DNA from: S5-A14a sp022766365
GTDB taxonomy: Bacteria; Bacillota; Clostridia; Peptostreptococcales; Anaerovoracaceae
Reading direction: 5' to 3' (one strand)
NCBI GenBank assembly: GCA_050313295.1
Contig: JBNPLD010000003.1
Length of the DNA: 64,000 nucleotides
Part shown: piece after piece, positions 1 to 6,847 of the stretch
Layout of the letters: each line of letters starts with the position of its first letter
Position numbering within the stretch: the first letter of the stretch is position 1
Translations under genes and position numbers: made by a program
Notes under the pieces: generated by a model
What the model saw: the letters and a program-made list of their open reading frames with translations, nothing else
Database searches by the model: none
What the model was told of the DNA's origin: nothing

Positions 1-183
1 GACAATTGCTTTGTTTCCGGTAATGGCTTCAAAAGTTTCCACGGTTATAAAATGTGTGGCTCCCTCTGTCATGATTACATCAACATTCACACCCTGTTTG
101 GTCAGAGTGCTCGCCAGACTTGCTGTTTTGTAAGCAGCTATACCCCCTGTAACACCTAAAATTACGTTCTTTCCTTGTAACAT
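1..183 (-). CDS. coaBC: CoaBC (phosphopantothenoylcysteine decarboxylase / phosphopantothenate-cysteine ligase), N-terminal part
   Basis: The first 61 codons of a coenzyme A biosynthesis gene; the rest lies beyond the left edge. CoaBC joins cysteine to 4'-phosphopantothenate and then decarboxylates the product to 4'-phosphopantetheine, in the cytoplasm. The visible part has the flavoprotein start of the CoaC half: residues 10-19 read GVTGGIAAYK, followed by a helix and the strand VDVIMTEGA. The start is the ATG at 181-183, with AGGAAAG eight bases upstream. An extended -10 promoter at 267-275 and a terminator at 351-394 suggest that it is transcribed separately from the EamA gene upstream. 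In many Firmicutes coaBC directly follows gmk and rpoZ; here about 6 kb separates them. Confidence 0.9.
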   Translation of the reverse strand, partial: MLQGKNVILGVTGGIAAYKTASLASTLTKQGVNVDVIMTEGATHFITVETFEAITGNKAIV

Positions 184-266
184 TTCTTTCCTCATAGATT
201 ACAGATTTATCTGTTTCTTTTTCCGGTTTCAGTAATCTGTCGATATAATTGATATTTACGTTTAGT

Positions 267-275
267 ATTATACCA
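267..275 (-). promoter_or_regulatory. Extended -10 promoter for coaBC
   Basis: Read on the minus strand the bases are TGGTATAAT, a perfect TGN-TATAAT extended -10 element. No good -35 lies at 17 bases, which fits extended -10 promoters. The start point would fall near 260, giving a leader of about 75 bases that contains a small GATTAC/GTAATC-closed hairpin (about 198-238). The rest of the 184-453 gap holds only this promoter and the terminator at 351-394. Confidence 0.5.
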
Positions 276-350
276 TCAATTTGCAATTTTTATGTAATTA
301 TTTTACTATAGGCTGAAATTTCCTTTTGGTGCCATTACAATTTCTCCAAC

Positions 351-394
351 AAAAATGGGCACCCCTCGCCTTTTCAAAAAGCCGGAGAATGCCC
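351..394 (-). terminator. Rho-independent terminator after the EamA gene
   Basis: On the minus strand a long, G-U rich hairpin closes with GGGCA/TGCCC (390-394 with 357-361). It has an inner GCTTTT/AAAAGGC stem and is followed by ATTTTTG. It separates the EamA gene from coaBC. Confidence 0.7.
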
Positions 395-453
395 TCCTAA
401 AGAATGTCGTATTAAACTTACATTAAAAACATGCGGTTTTATAAATCAAATCG

Positions 454-1356
454 TCAATTATTCTTGGAATTACTCTGTGTTATGGAAATTATAACACCTA
501 TAAGTATGAGGAGACATCCGAAATATCCTCGACCTCCCAGATTTTCTTTGAAAAATATTATACCACCCATGGTACCGAATAAAATCTCTGACCCCAGGAT
601 AAGGGCAGCATGTGAAGGTATTGCATCCTTTTGAGCTACCGTCTGCAGAGTATAGGCGATTCCCACTGAACCGAGTCCGCCGTACAGGATCGGAATTATT
701 GCTTGACCGATTTTAGCAATTTCCACAGTCTCCAAACTTACCGCTGAAGCAAAGCAAAGAATACTGCACACCAAAAATTGCACAAAGGCTAAAGATATGG
801 AATCCACTCTATCCACAAATTTGTCGACAATCAATATCTGCACAGCCCAGAATACGGCCCCGCAAAGCTCAAGTATATCTCCCTTCTGGACTATAAATTC
901 TCCATGAATACACAAGAAATACAAGCCTACAATAGCAAGAAGAATTGCAATCCAATTGGCAATTGCCACTCTTTCCTTAATAACCAGCCCAAGTATCGGA
1001 ACCAGAATAATGTAACAGGCTGTCAAGAATGAAGCTTTACCCGGATTGGTTGTTTCCATACCTGCTTGTTGAAACCATGATGCCAAAAAAATTGAAACCC
1101 CGGCAAGAGCACCCCCTATCCATAAAATTTTTCGGTTATCTCTGCTAATACTCCTCATCTCAGGCGTCGCCCTCTTGTACCTAAAAATCAGCAACGGTAT
1201 AAGTGAAATTGCTCCGATGATAAATCTGAATCCGTTGAATGTGAATGCCGGTACCAACATTGCTCCGTACCGTTGGGCTACGAACCCAAATCCCCATATC
1301 GCTGCGGTTATAAGCAGCATAACGTTAGCGCGAAACCTCCTACTATCTGTGTTCAT
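454..1356 (-). CDS. EamA/DMT-family transporter
   Basis: A 300-residue inner-membrane protein of the drug/metabolite transporter superfamily. It shows about ten hydrophobic segments in two repeats (roughly residues 10-140 and 155-295), the usual EamA layout and length. The opening segment (ITAAIWGFGFVAQR) and the phrase NPGKASFLTACYIILVP, near the end of repeat one, are typical of the family. I chose the ATG at 1354-1356 because GGGGGGTG lies just upstream; the same frame is open a further ten codons. It has its own consensus promoter at 1415-1443. The substrate cannot be told from sequence; homologues carry amino acids, nucleobase-like compounds or cofactors. Confidence 0.85.
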   Translation of the reverse strand: MNTDSRRFRANVMLLITAAIWGFGFVAQRYGAMLVPAFTFNGFRFIIGAISLIPLLIFRYKRATPEMRSISRDNRKILWIGGALAGVSIFLASWFQQAGMETTNPGKASFLTACYIILVPILGLVIKERVAIANWIAILLAIVGLYFLCIHGEFIVQKGDILELCGAVFWAVQILIVDKFVDRVDSISLAFVQFLVCSILCFASAVSLETVEIAKIGQAIIPILYGGLGSVGIAYTLQTVAQKDAIPSHAALILGSEILFGTMGGIIFFKENLGGRGYFGCLLILIGVIISITQSNSKNN

Positions 1357-1414
1357 ATTCACCCCCCCAAAAAAATAAATATACATTATATCAAATTATT
1401 ATATATTTGGCTAT

Positions 1415-1443
1415 ATTTTAACATTTGCCATCCAATAAGTCAA
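1415..1443 (-). promoter_or_regulatory. SigA-type promoter for the EamA gene
   Basis: On the minus strand: TTGACT (1438-1443), a 17-base spacer, then TAAAAT (1415-1420). A second TATAAT-like element lies nearer the gene, in the AT-rich stretch at 1381-1400. Confidence 0.7.
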
Positions 1444-1511
1444 TACACTCTGTATAACCTGATAAGTTCAGTTCAGCAATACTGTAAACATGCTTCAACT
1501 CACGGCTAACC

Positions 1512-1572
1512 AAAAGCCGCTTGAAGATTTTGCCTTCCCATACGGGTAAGGGCTCACTCCAAGCGGCCTTTT
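1512..1572 (-). terminator. Terminator after rplT
   Basis: GCCGCTTG (1516-1523) pairs perfectly with CAAGCGGC (1560-1567). An inner stem CCTT(T)CCC/GGGTAAGG (1532-1550) forms a branched hairpin. On the minus strand TTTT follows; on the plus strand TTTTATT follows, so it may stop transcription both ways. It ends the infC-rpmI-rplT operon. Confidence 0.75.
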
Positions 1573-1621
1573 ATTGCATATTTATGTTTATTTATTTTAT
1601 ATTTCGGAAAATCACCAATGC

Positions 1622-1978
1622 TTACTTAAGTGCGGACTTTGCAGTGTCACAAAGGGAAGCGAAAGCCTTCTCATCGTGAATTGCAATTTCGGAAAGCATC
1701 TTTCTGTTGATTTCAACATTAGCTTTCTTAAGTCCGTTCATCAACCTGCTGTAGGAGATGTCATTCATCCTTGCAGCCGCATTGATTCTGGCAATCCACA
1801 TCTGCCTGTACTGTCTCTTCTTCTGCTTTCTTCCAATATATGCAGATCGCAGAGATCTCATAACTGCAGGATTAGCAGCTCTGAATGTTCTGCTCTTTGC
1901 TCCGTAGAAGCCCTTAGCCAGCTTCAAAATCTTCTTATGCTTTTTCTTTGCGTTTACAGCACCTTTAACTCTTGCCAT
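1622..1978 (-). CDS. rplT: 50S ribosomal protein L20
   Basis: A 118-residue protein of the standard length, starting MARVKGAVNAKKKHKK. It has the long basic N-terminal helix and the family signature around RTFRAANPAVMRSLRSAYI. L20 is needed early in 50S assembly and in many bacteria also represses its own operon by binding the leader of infC. The start has AGGAGGTAAGAA before the ATG. It lies 10 bases after rpmI and is the last gene of the operon; a strong hairpin follows. Confidence 0.98.
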   Translation of the reverse strand: MARVKGAVNAKKKHKKILKLAKGFYGAKSRTFRAANPAVMRSLRSAYIGRKQKKRQYRQMWIARINAAARMNDISYSRLMNGLKKANVEINRKMLSEIAIHDEKAFASLCDTAKSALK

Positions 1979-1988
1979 TTCTTACCTC

Positions 1989-2189
1989 CTATTTCCCCAT
2001 TGCTCTTAGCATTCTCTTGTGATCTGCAGATGTTACGATGGTTGACTTCCTCAGGCCTCTTTTTCTCTTAGCAGCCTTCTTGGTAAGGATATGACTCTTA
2101 AAAGCCTTAAATCTCTTGATTTTTCCACTGCCGGTTAACTTAAGTCTCTTCTTTGCCCCTCTGTGGGATTTCATCTTATTCTTTGCCAT
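1989..2189 (-). CDS. rpmI: 50S ribosomal protein L35
   Basis: A 66-residue, very basic protein with the L35 signature KMKSHRGAKKRLKLTGSGKI. Upstream in-frame start codons exist, but GAGGAGG lies six bases before the ATG at 2187-2189, which gives the usual length. It sits between infC and rplT, as in most bacteria. Confidence 0.97.
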   Translation of the reverse strand: MAKNKMKSHRGAKKRLKLTGSGKIKRFKAFKSHILTKKAAKRKRGLRKSTIVTSADHKRMLRAMGK

Positions 2190-2332
2190 TTTCATCCTCC
2201 TCAAAATTCCCTTGCAGCATGGCACAAAACACTGACCTCCGTTTAGAAGATCTCGGTTTTTCTACTGCTTCGGTGTCTATTATCATCTGTCTACGGAAAT
2301 ATTCTACGTGAAAATTCCTTTAATATATAAGT

Positions 2333-2851
2333 CTACTTATCAGATTTCGGAGCTATAAACATTATAAGGCTCCGTCCTTCCATCTTAGGATTTTTCTCCA
2401 CATCACCAACATCAGAAACGACATCTGCAAAACGCTGCATAACCGCCTGTCCCTGTGGAACGTGGCTCCTTTCACGACCTCTAAATCTCAGGCTGACTTT
2501 CACCTTGTTGCCGTCTCTTAAAAACTTGGCAGCAGTCTTGGCCTTTACGTTTATATCGTGATCTTCTATTGAAACGCTAAGTCTGATTTCTTTAACCTGA
2601 ATGCTTGCTTGTTTCTTCTTGGCTTCTTTCTCACGCTTCTGCTGTTCGTATCTGAATTTGCCGTAATCCAAGAGCTTACAAACCGGTGGCTTAGCATTTG
2701 GAGATACATTTACCAAATCAAGTTCCTTCTCTTCGGCAAGTGCCAAAGCTTCCTCCCTTGATATGATTCCTATCATCTCTCCGTTTTCGTCAATTACTCT
2801 CAGCTCCCTATCACGAATTTCTTCGTTGATTCTGGTTTTCTCTTTGCTAAT
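2333..2851 (-). CDS. infC: Translation initiation factor IF-3, starting with ATT
   Basis: IF-3 binds the 30S subunit, blocks premature 50S joining and proofreads the start codon. The 172-residue frame has the N-domain (EKTRINEEIRDRELRVID), a lysine-rich linker and the C-domain (RGRERSH near residue 115). The first in-frame ATG (2774-2776) would cut off 25 conserved residues. The reading frame reaches back to ATT at 2849-2851, which is preceded by AGGAGG at 2860-2865 with an eight-base spacer, and no ATG, GTG or TTG lies between. AUU starts for infC are known from Escherichia coli and Geobacillus stearothermophilus and make the gene sensitive to IF-3 itself. First gene of infC-rpmI-rplT. Confidence 0.95.
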   Translation of the reverse strand: MSKEKTRINEEIRDRELRVIDENGEMIGIISREEALALAEEKELDLVNVSPNAKPPVCKLLDYGKFRYEQQKREKEAKKKQASIQVKEIRLSVSIEDHDINVKAKTAAKFLRDGNKVKVSLRFRGRERSHVPQGQAVMQRFADVVSDVGDVEKNPKMEGRSLIMFIAPKSDK

Positions 2852-3072
2852 TTTTCTTACCTCCTATATATTAAAAAAGACAGACACTGAAGTATCCGCC
2901 CACTCTCAATCAATCTCAATATCACCATCACGACATATGCGACTAAATGTGCCAAAAGGAAGTAATCGGTGAATATCAATCAACCCATATGAACCTACGC
3001 CGAGAGTTACAGCAATAAAAAATAAATCTAAACCCCGCGTGGTGAGAAGGTGGATATCTTCTGCTTTATACG
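2852..3072 (-). ncRNA. infC leader RNA (L20-leader-like attenuator)
   Basis: About 220 bases of untranslated leader lie between the predicted start point (near 3072) and infC. The promoter-proximal part can form an AGAAG/CTTCT hairpin (about 3038-3064). The distal end is a terminator (2873-2900) directly before the infC ribosome-binding site. In Firmicutes, L20 binds such leaders and favours early termination; here that role is inferred from position and layout, as I cannot match the covariance model by eye. Confidence 0.65.
2873..2900 (-). terminator. Attenuator hairpin before infC
   Basis: On the minus strand GGCGGATAC (2892-2900) and GTGTCTGTC (2879-2887) form nine continuous pairs, counting G-U, around a TTCA loop, followed by at least six T. 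It stands eight bases before the AGGAGG of infC, a classic attenuator position. Confidence 0.75.
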
Positions 3073-3078
3073 TTTGTT

Positions 3079-3107
3079 ATTTTAACCTAATGTGTAACAA
3101 TTGTCAA
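3079..3107 (-). promoter_or_regulatory. SigA promoter of infC-rpmI-rplT
   Basis: A perfect TTGACA (3102-3107), a 17-base spacer and TAAAAT (3079-3084) on the minus strand. It lies only about 20 bases from the left end of the insertion-sequence remnant. Confidence 0.85.
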
Positions 3108-3128
3108 GAGCATTCTTACTAAAAGATG

Positions 3129-4060
3129 GTGTCAAGTTTTTACGGAATTTTGGGTTGACAGATTAGATTACCGCCCCAAGCCTACATATCTATTTGATGG
3201 TATTCTGTGTACCGATGGCGCCATTCATGATTGGTTTTTCGTTTTCAAAAACGCTCCGGTCATATTTATTTTCGCATATACTCTTTATCGTTATCGTGGT
3301 ATTTCTACTCCTTGATATTGAAAAAATTCCCTCTGTAACCGTAACCAAAGTGACTATCTGATTTTTCTTACATTTGGCTTTATCAGGTTTCTGTATTTGT
3401 GCATGGACTTCATCGGAAAATATATGAAGTTCCCTTACTTCCTTTCCCGTTTCCTTTGCTTCCTTTTCGGGAACCTTAATCTTCAGTAGGCTGTTTCTAA
3501 CGCTTTATCTGCTGATTTTCCATCAGTCACAATGTTTGCGCTCTTAGCGTACGAGTACTCCGTTACCTTGTTGACCAACTCGGCACTTACACTTTTTCCG
3601 ATGCGCTCACGCTTCTCAACAGAGAGTATTTCGTCTACCGGATAGAAATACCGCTGCGTGTTTTTATCATAGCAATAGTCACGTTCGTAGGTCAGGTCAC
3701 CAACCATTAGCATTACTGTTCTGGGAATAGATTTCTCCTTAATCACTACGCCGCTATCTTTTCTACCTATCTTGTCATTTCTAATACGCCGGTTGATTTT
3801 CGGTATTACAGCAGCCATAATATCGAGAGAAATGTTCCTACTGCAATCGAATATCTTTGTTCCAAGGGCATCAATATCGATTATTTCTTCCGATTCGGTT
3901 AGTTTTTCAATTTCGTTTGTCCATTCAATGAGTTTTGTAGTATAATATTGTCCATAGAGATCTCCTTAGATGATTCGCTAAATGAAAGCTTTGTAACTTC
4001 ATTTTATCACAGAGGCGATCTCTTTTTCTTTTCTAAAAAAACTCCGTAATTATTTTACAC
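3129..4060 (-). mobile_element. Remnant of an ISLre2-type insertion sequence
   Basis: Imperfect terminal inverted repeats flank a broken transposase. The left end begins GTGTCAAG (3129-3136) and shares TTACGGA and TTTT with the inverted right end, which begins GTGTAAAA (4060 leftwards). About 17 of 22 positions agree. The element is about 0.93 kb; intact members are about 1.5 kb, so much of the interior is lost. No target-site duplication is evident. Confidence 0.6.
3190..3955 (-). pseudogene. Broken ISLre2-family (UPF0236) transposase
   Basis: The longest open piece (3483-3818, 111 codons) reads like the N-terminal third of ISLre2 transposases: VMLMVGDLTYERDYCYD, a YPVDEILSVEKRERI segment, then EYSYAKSANIVTDGK. 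Its frame continues upstream without a start (DIDALGTKIFDCSRNISLD), while the likely original ATG at 3953-3955 is in another frame. After about 3485 the frame shifts and resumes with ELHIFSDEVHAQIQ and KKNQIVTLVTVTEG, the expected DExH-like catalytic region, ending at a stop at 3190-3192. So there are at least two frame breaks plus a large internal deletion; it is inactive. Confidence 0.8.
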
Positions 4061-4220
4061 TAACCCTTTACTTCAGTTTATGCCCAATCAGAATGACATA
4101 ATTTAAAAATTATTTTGTTGATAAACTATTTTTCATTATTGTGTTTAATTTTACGGCTAAAGGGCAGCAATTATACATAATCAAATTGATTGTGGGAATT
4201 ATTCTTAGGAGGTGTTCACC

Positions 4221-4817
4221 TTGTCCAAATTTATAAAAACAATCAGATATGTTTTCGTACTTCTTATTACCATATTCACAGTTTACACTTATCTGACAAT
4301 AACAGGCGTTATTGCTTTTGGACCTGACTTGGGAAACATACAGGATGCCTTTACTGATTTTGCCGGTACCGATTACGGTTTTTACATAATTTCTATTGCC
4401 GCGGGTCTTATTATCCTCGGAGCATTGATAATGTTTATCAGCACGCTTGCCAGGCAGACATCGAGAAGCAGCCTTACTTTGGTTGATCAGGACGGAAAGG
4501 TTGAGCTCACCGATGATGCTATTGAAGCTTATGCATACAGATCTTTAAAAAACTTCCCACAGCTTAAGGATCCCGATGTTACATGTAAAATTCTTGACGG
4601 GAGCAGCAAAAAAGTTGTTATTAAGGTAAGAACCGGAATTCACGGAGCTGCAAATCTGTCAGAGCTTTCAGTACAAATTAAAGACAAGTTGAAAAATGAT
4701 ATAGATTTATTTATCGGTAAGCCTGTAGCAGATGTCAACGTTGTTCTAGACAGGAATATTGATAGAAACATTGAAAATACAATTTCGAATGGAACTCATT
4801 CCATGTCAATCGAATAA
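4221..4817 (+). CDS. amaP: AmaP-like alkaline shock membrane anchor protein
   Basis: A 198-residue membrane protein. Two transmembrane helices (about residues 10-32 and 56-80) are followed by a cytoplasmic domain with the family features LTLVDQDGKVELTDDAI and VRTGIHGAANLSEL. In Staphylococcus AmaP anchors Asp23 at the membrane; the same pairing is expected here, with asp23 two genes downstream. I chose the TTG at 4221, which has AGGAGG eight bases upstream; the GTG at 4212 overlaps that site. The 150 bases upstream, next to the insertion-sequence remnant, must hold the promoter, but I see no consensus one. Confidence 0.85.
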   Translation: MSKFIKTIRYVFVLLITIFTVYTYLTITGVIAFGPDLGNIQDAFTDFAGTDYGFYIISIAAGLIILGALIMFISTLARQTSRSSLTLVDQDGKVELTDDAIEAYAYRSLKNFPQLKDPDVTCKILDGSSKKVVIKVRTGIHGAANLSELSVQIKDKLKNDIDLFIGKPVADVNVVLDRNIDRNIENTISNGTHSMSIE

Positions 4818-4836
4818 TTTGAGAAAGGGAGGAAAA

Positions 4837-5160
4837 ATGACAGCAAGGCAAACAAAATCGGATAAAAGCTCTATGGACAATGGAGTATCCATCACTTCTA
4901 CTCCGAATGATGGCACCAATGTCACGACAAAGGAAGCTTTATCGACAAATAAAGAATTCCTTTTCACAAAGATATATAAGGAAAATCCAAATACAGTTAT
5001 ACTCAGTATCCTGGGGCTTGTTATTGCACTTTGCTTCATCATCATCGGCTTCTGGGGAACAATTCTCATCATACTCATGACAGGCATGGGATTTATATAT
5101 GGTCAATATAGAGATAAGGCACTATGGATATATTACATGATCAAAAAAATGTTGAAGTAA
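4837..5160 (+). CDS. DUF2273-like small membrane protein
   Basis: A 107-residue protein with a hydrophilic N-terminal half and a hydrophobic C-terminal half forming one or two helices (about residues 53-90), ending in a basic tail. Small DUF2273 proteins of this form sit between amaP and asp23 genes in many Firmicutes and are thought to belong to the same membrane complex; no biochemical role is established. The start ATG at 4837 has GGGAGG six bases upstream. Nineteen bases separate it from amaP, so the two are co-transcribed. Confidence 0.75.
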   Translation: MTARQTKSDKSSMDNGVSITSTPNDGTNVTTKEALSTNKEFLFTKIYKENPNTVILSILGLVIALCFIIIGFWGTILIILMTGMGFIYGQYRDKALWIYYMIKKMLK

Positions 5161-5242
5161 TATAGCGGCAGGCTTTCCGATATTTTATATTTTTATTCTA
5201 TAAATGCTAAAATGATTTTAAATGTTAATGGAGGAATTTGAA

Positions 5243-5707
5243 ATGGCTAACGATAATGATAAGAACATATTTGAAGAAGTAGCGGACAACATTCAGGAAA
5301 AAGGCGATAAGATTAAAGAAGCGGAAGAAATCGAAAGGAAAACTGATACTCTTACCTTTGATGACTATGTGATCGAAAAGATTGCTGCAATAGCGGCAAG
5401 GGATATACCAGGAGTTTTAGAGCTTAAGGGTGGATTCTTCTCAGGCATTACCGAGGCATTCGCTTCCAACACAGATACCAACACCCAAGGAGTTAGCGTT
5501 GAAGTCGACGAAAACAATGTAGTTGTAGATTTAAAAGCTATCTTGGAGTATGGTCAGAGCGCGCCAAGAATTTTCACTAAGGTAAAACAGACAATCAAGG
5601 AAAAAGTTAAAGAAATGACCGGCCTTAATGTAACAGCGGTTAACATGAAGGTAAGCGACATTATGACAGAGAAGGAATTTAATCAGGCAAAGGCTGATAA
5701 AAACTAG
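5243..5707 (+). CDS. Asp23/Gls24 family envelope stress protein
   Basis: A 154-residue soluble protein of the Asp23/Gls24 family. The core from about residue 38 (YVIEKIAAIAARDIPGVLEL) to residue 145 holds the typical pattern, including VSVEVDENNVVVDLKAILEYG and the ending VTAVNMKVSDI. Members coat the membrane through AmaP and help with cell-envelope stress. The ATG at 5243 has GGAGG eight bases upstream; an earlier in-frame ATG at 5222 has none. The gene is last in the amaP operon and is followed by a terminator at 5751-5800. Confidence 0.9.
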   Translation: MANDNDKNIFEEVADNIQEKGDKIKEAEEIERKTDTLTFDDYVIEKIAAIAARDIPGVLELKGGFFSGITEAFASNTDTNTQGVSVEVDENNVVVDLKAILEYGQSAPRIFTKVKQTIKEKVKEMTGLNVTAVNMKVSDIMTEKEFNQAKADKN

Positions 5708-5750
5708 TCCTCAGTTAGAAATCAGTTAATAAAGAAAAACGATTCTACAA

Positions 5751-5800
5751 TATACGTTGGGGTTAACCTGTAACAAGGTGAGCCACAGCGTGTATTTTTT
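5751..5800 (+). terminator. Terminator of the amaP-asp23 operon
   Basis: A stepped hairpin: ATACGT pairs with GCGTAT-like bases (5752-5757 with about 5788-5795), then GGTT/AGCC and ACCT/AGGT around a GTAACA loop, followed directly by TTTTTTAT. It lies 45 bases after asp23. Confidence 0.65.
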
Positions 5801-5955
5801 ATAGAAAAGTAAAACCTGTACCGGCACTAATCTTCAACCTTGAGGACGGAGATGTTTGCTTGAGCAGGTCTTGATGAGCGAACATCGCAGCTATTTATCA
5901 TAATGCTATACAATGCAGCAAAAGCCCCATGTTGTGCTTAATGGTTTACATATGC
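5801..5955. other. Gene-free stretch with strong hairpins; possible small RNA
   Basis: No open frame is credible here. The sequence forms TCTTCA/TGAGGA (5831-5836 with 5841-5846), then a ten-pair stem GATGTTTGCT/AGCGAACATC (5851-5860 with 5877-5886). Between the terminator before it and the bidirectional terminator after it there is room for a plus-strand RNA of about 200 bases, ending in six T at 5997-6002. That size and form would suit 6S RNA or another small RNA, but I cannot identify the family and see no convincing promoter. Strand is uncertain because the hairpins read similarly both ways. Confidence 0.3.
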
Positions 5956-6002
5956 AAAAAGAACCCACCTATTCTCCAAGGAGTAAAGCGGGATCCTTTT
6001 TT
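5956..6002. terminator. Bidirectional terminator facing rpoZ
   Basis: GAACCC (5961-5966) pairs with GGGATC (5990-5995), with an inner CTCC/GGAG stem. Six T follow on the plus strand and five T on the minus strand. It ends the convergent gmk-rpoZ transcript and whatever is transcribed from the left. Confidence 0.75.
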
Positions 6003-6008
6003 CGCAAT

Positions 6009-6197
6009 CTATTTCGTATAGGTTATTAAGTCTTCTGCAATCTCTGCTGCAGCAAGGGTTACAGGCTTATTGCTTTCAGTTTCCGTCAAAATTGGAAATC
6101 CGTTTACGATATCCTTCGCTCTCTTTGCAGCAAGGATAACGAGAGTATACCTGCTATCTGCCTTTTCCCTTATCTGATTAACAGATGGATATAACAT
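6009..6197 (-). CDS. rpoZ: RNA polymerase omega subunit
   Basis: A 62-residue protein starting MLYPSVNQIREKADSRYTLV, with the omega pattern AAKRAKDIV and a conserved ending around AAAEIAEDLI. Omega binds the C-terminal region of beta-prime and helps assemble RNA polymerase. Its ATG directly abuts the gmk stop codon, so the two are translationally coupled. Confidence 0.92.
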   Translation of the reverse strand: MLYPSVNQIREKADSRYTLVILAAKRAKDIVNGFPILTETESNKPVTLAAAEIAEDLITYTK

Positions 6198-6818
6198 TTA
6201 TTTCTCCTCCTCAAATTCATCCAGTATTCCTTGGATATCCGAAGAAACCTTAGAATGTTCAGCGATTACAATCGCCTTCACCCTGTTCACAGCTTCCTGA
6301 ATTTGTCCATTTATTACACAGTAGTCATACTGATCCACATATGCTATTTCACCAAGAGTTTTGCTCATCCTGAGATCAATAACTTCCTTTGTCTCGGAAC
6401 CTCTGCCTGTGATTCGTCTTCTGAGTTCAGCCATAGATGGTGGCAAAATGAAAATGAAAACACCCTTAGGAAAAACTTTCTTAACTTTCATAGCCCCTTG
6501 AATATCTATTTCCAATATTACATCATGTCCCTCATCAAGCTTTTCCAGAACCTTAGTCTTAGGTGTCCCGTAGAAGTTCTCATACACCTTCGCATACTCA
6601 AGGAATTCTCCTCTTCTTATCATTTCGCGGAATTTATCCATTCCCACAAAATAATAGCTCTTTCCATGTATCTCTCCGGGTCTTGGCTTTCTGGTGGTCG
6701 CCGATACGGATAATTCCACGTCTATTTGTTTGATAAGTTCCTTGATGATGGTTCCCTTCCCTGCACCTGACGGACCGGAAATCACAAAGAGCTTGCCCTT
6801 GCTTGAAATTTCTTCCAT
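6198..6818 (-). CDS. gmk: Guanylate kinase
   Basis: A 206-residue nucleotide kinase that converts GMP to GDP using ATP. The P-loop SGPSGAGKGT is at residues 14-23. The GMP-binding segment follows (SATTRKPRPGEIHGKSYYFV), then EFLEYAKVYENFYGTPK and the base-binding region VILEIDIQGAMKVK. The ATG at 6816-6818 has GAGGAG five bases upstream; an earlier in-frame start adds nine residues with no function. It is followed at once by rpoZ, the usual Firmicute order. Confidence 0.97.
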   Translation of the reverse strand: MEEISSKGKLFVISGPSGAGKGTIIKELIKQIDVELSVSATTRKPRPGEIHGKSYYFVGMDKFREMIRRGEFLEYAKVYENFYGTPKTKVLEKLDEGHDVILEIDIQGAMKVKKVFPKGVFIFILPPSMAELRRRITGRGSETKEVIDLRMSKTLGEIAYVDQYDYCVINGQIQEAVNRVKAIVIAEHSKVSSDIQGILDEFEEEK

Positions 6819-6847
6819 TATAACTCCTCTGCTACATAATTTCAATA

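Noticed and set aside
4143..4167. GTTTAA and GGGCAG spaced like a SigB promoter upstream of amaP
   Set aside because: The -10 half fits GGGTAT poorly and many Clostridia lack SigB, so I did not list it as a promoter.
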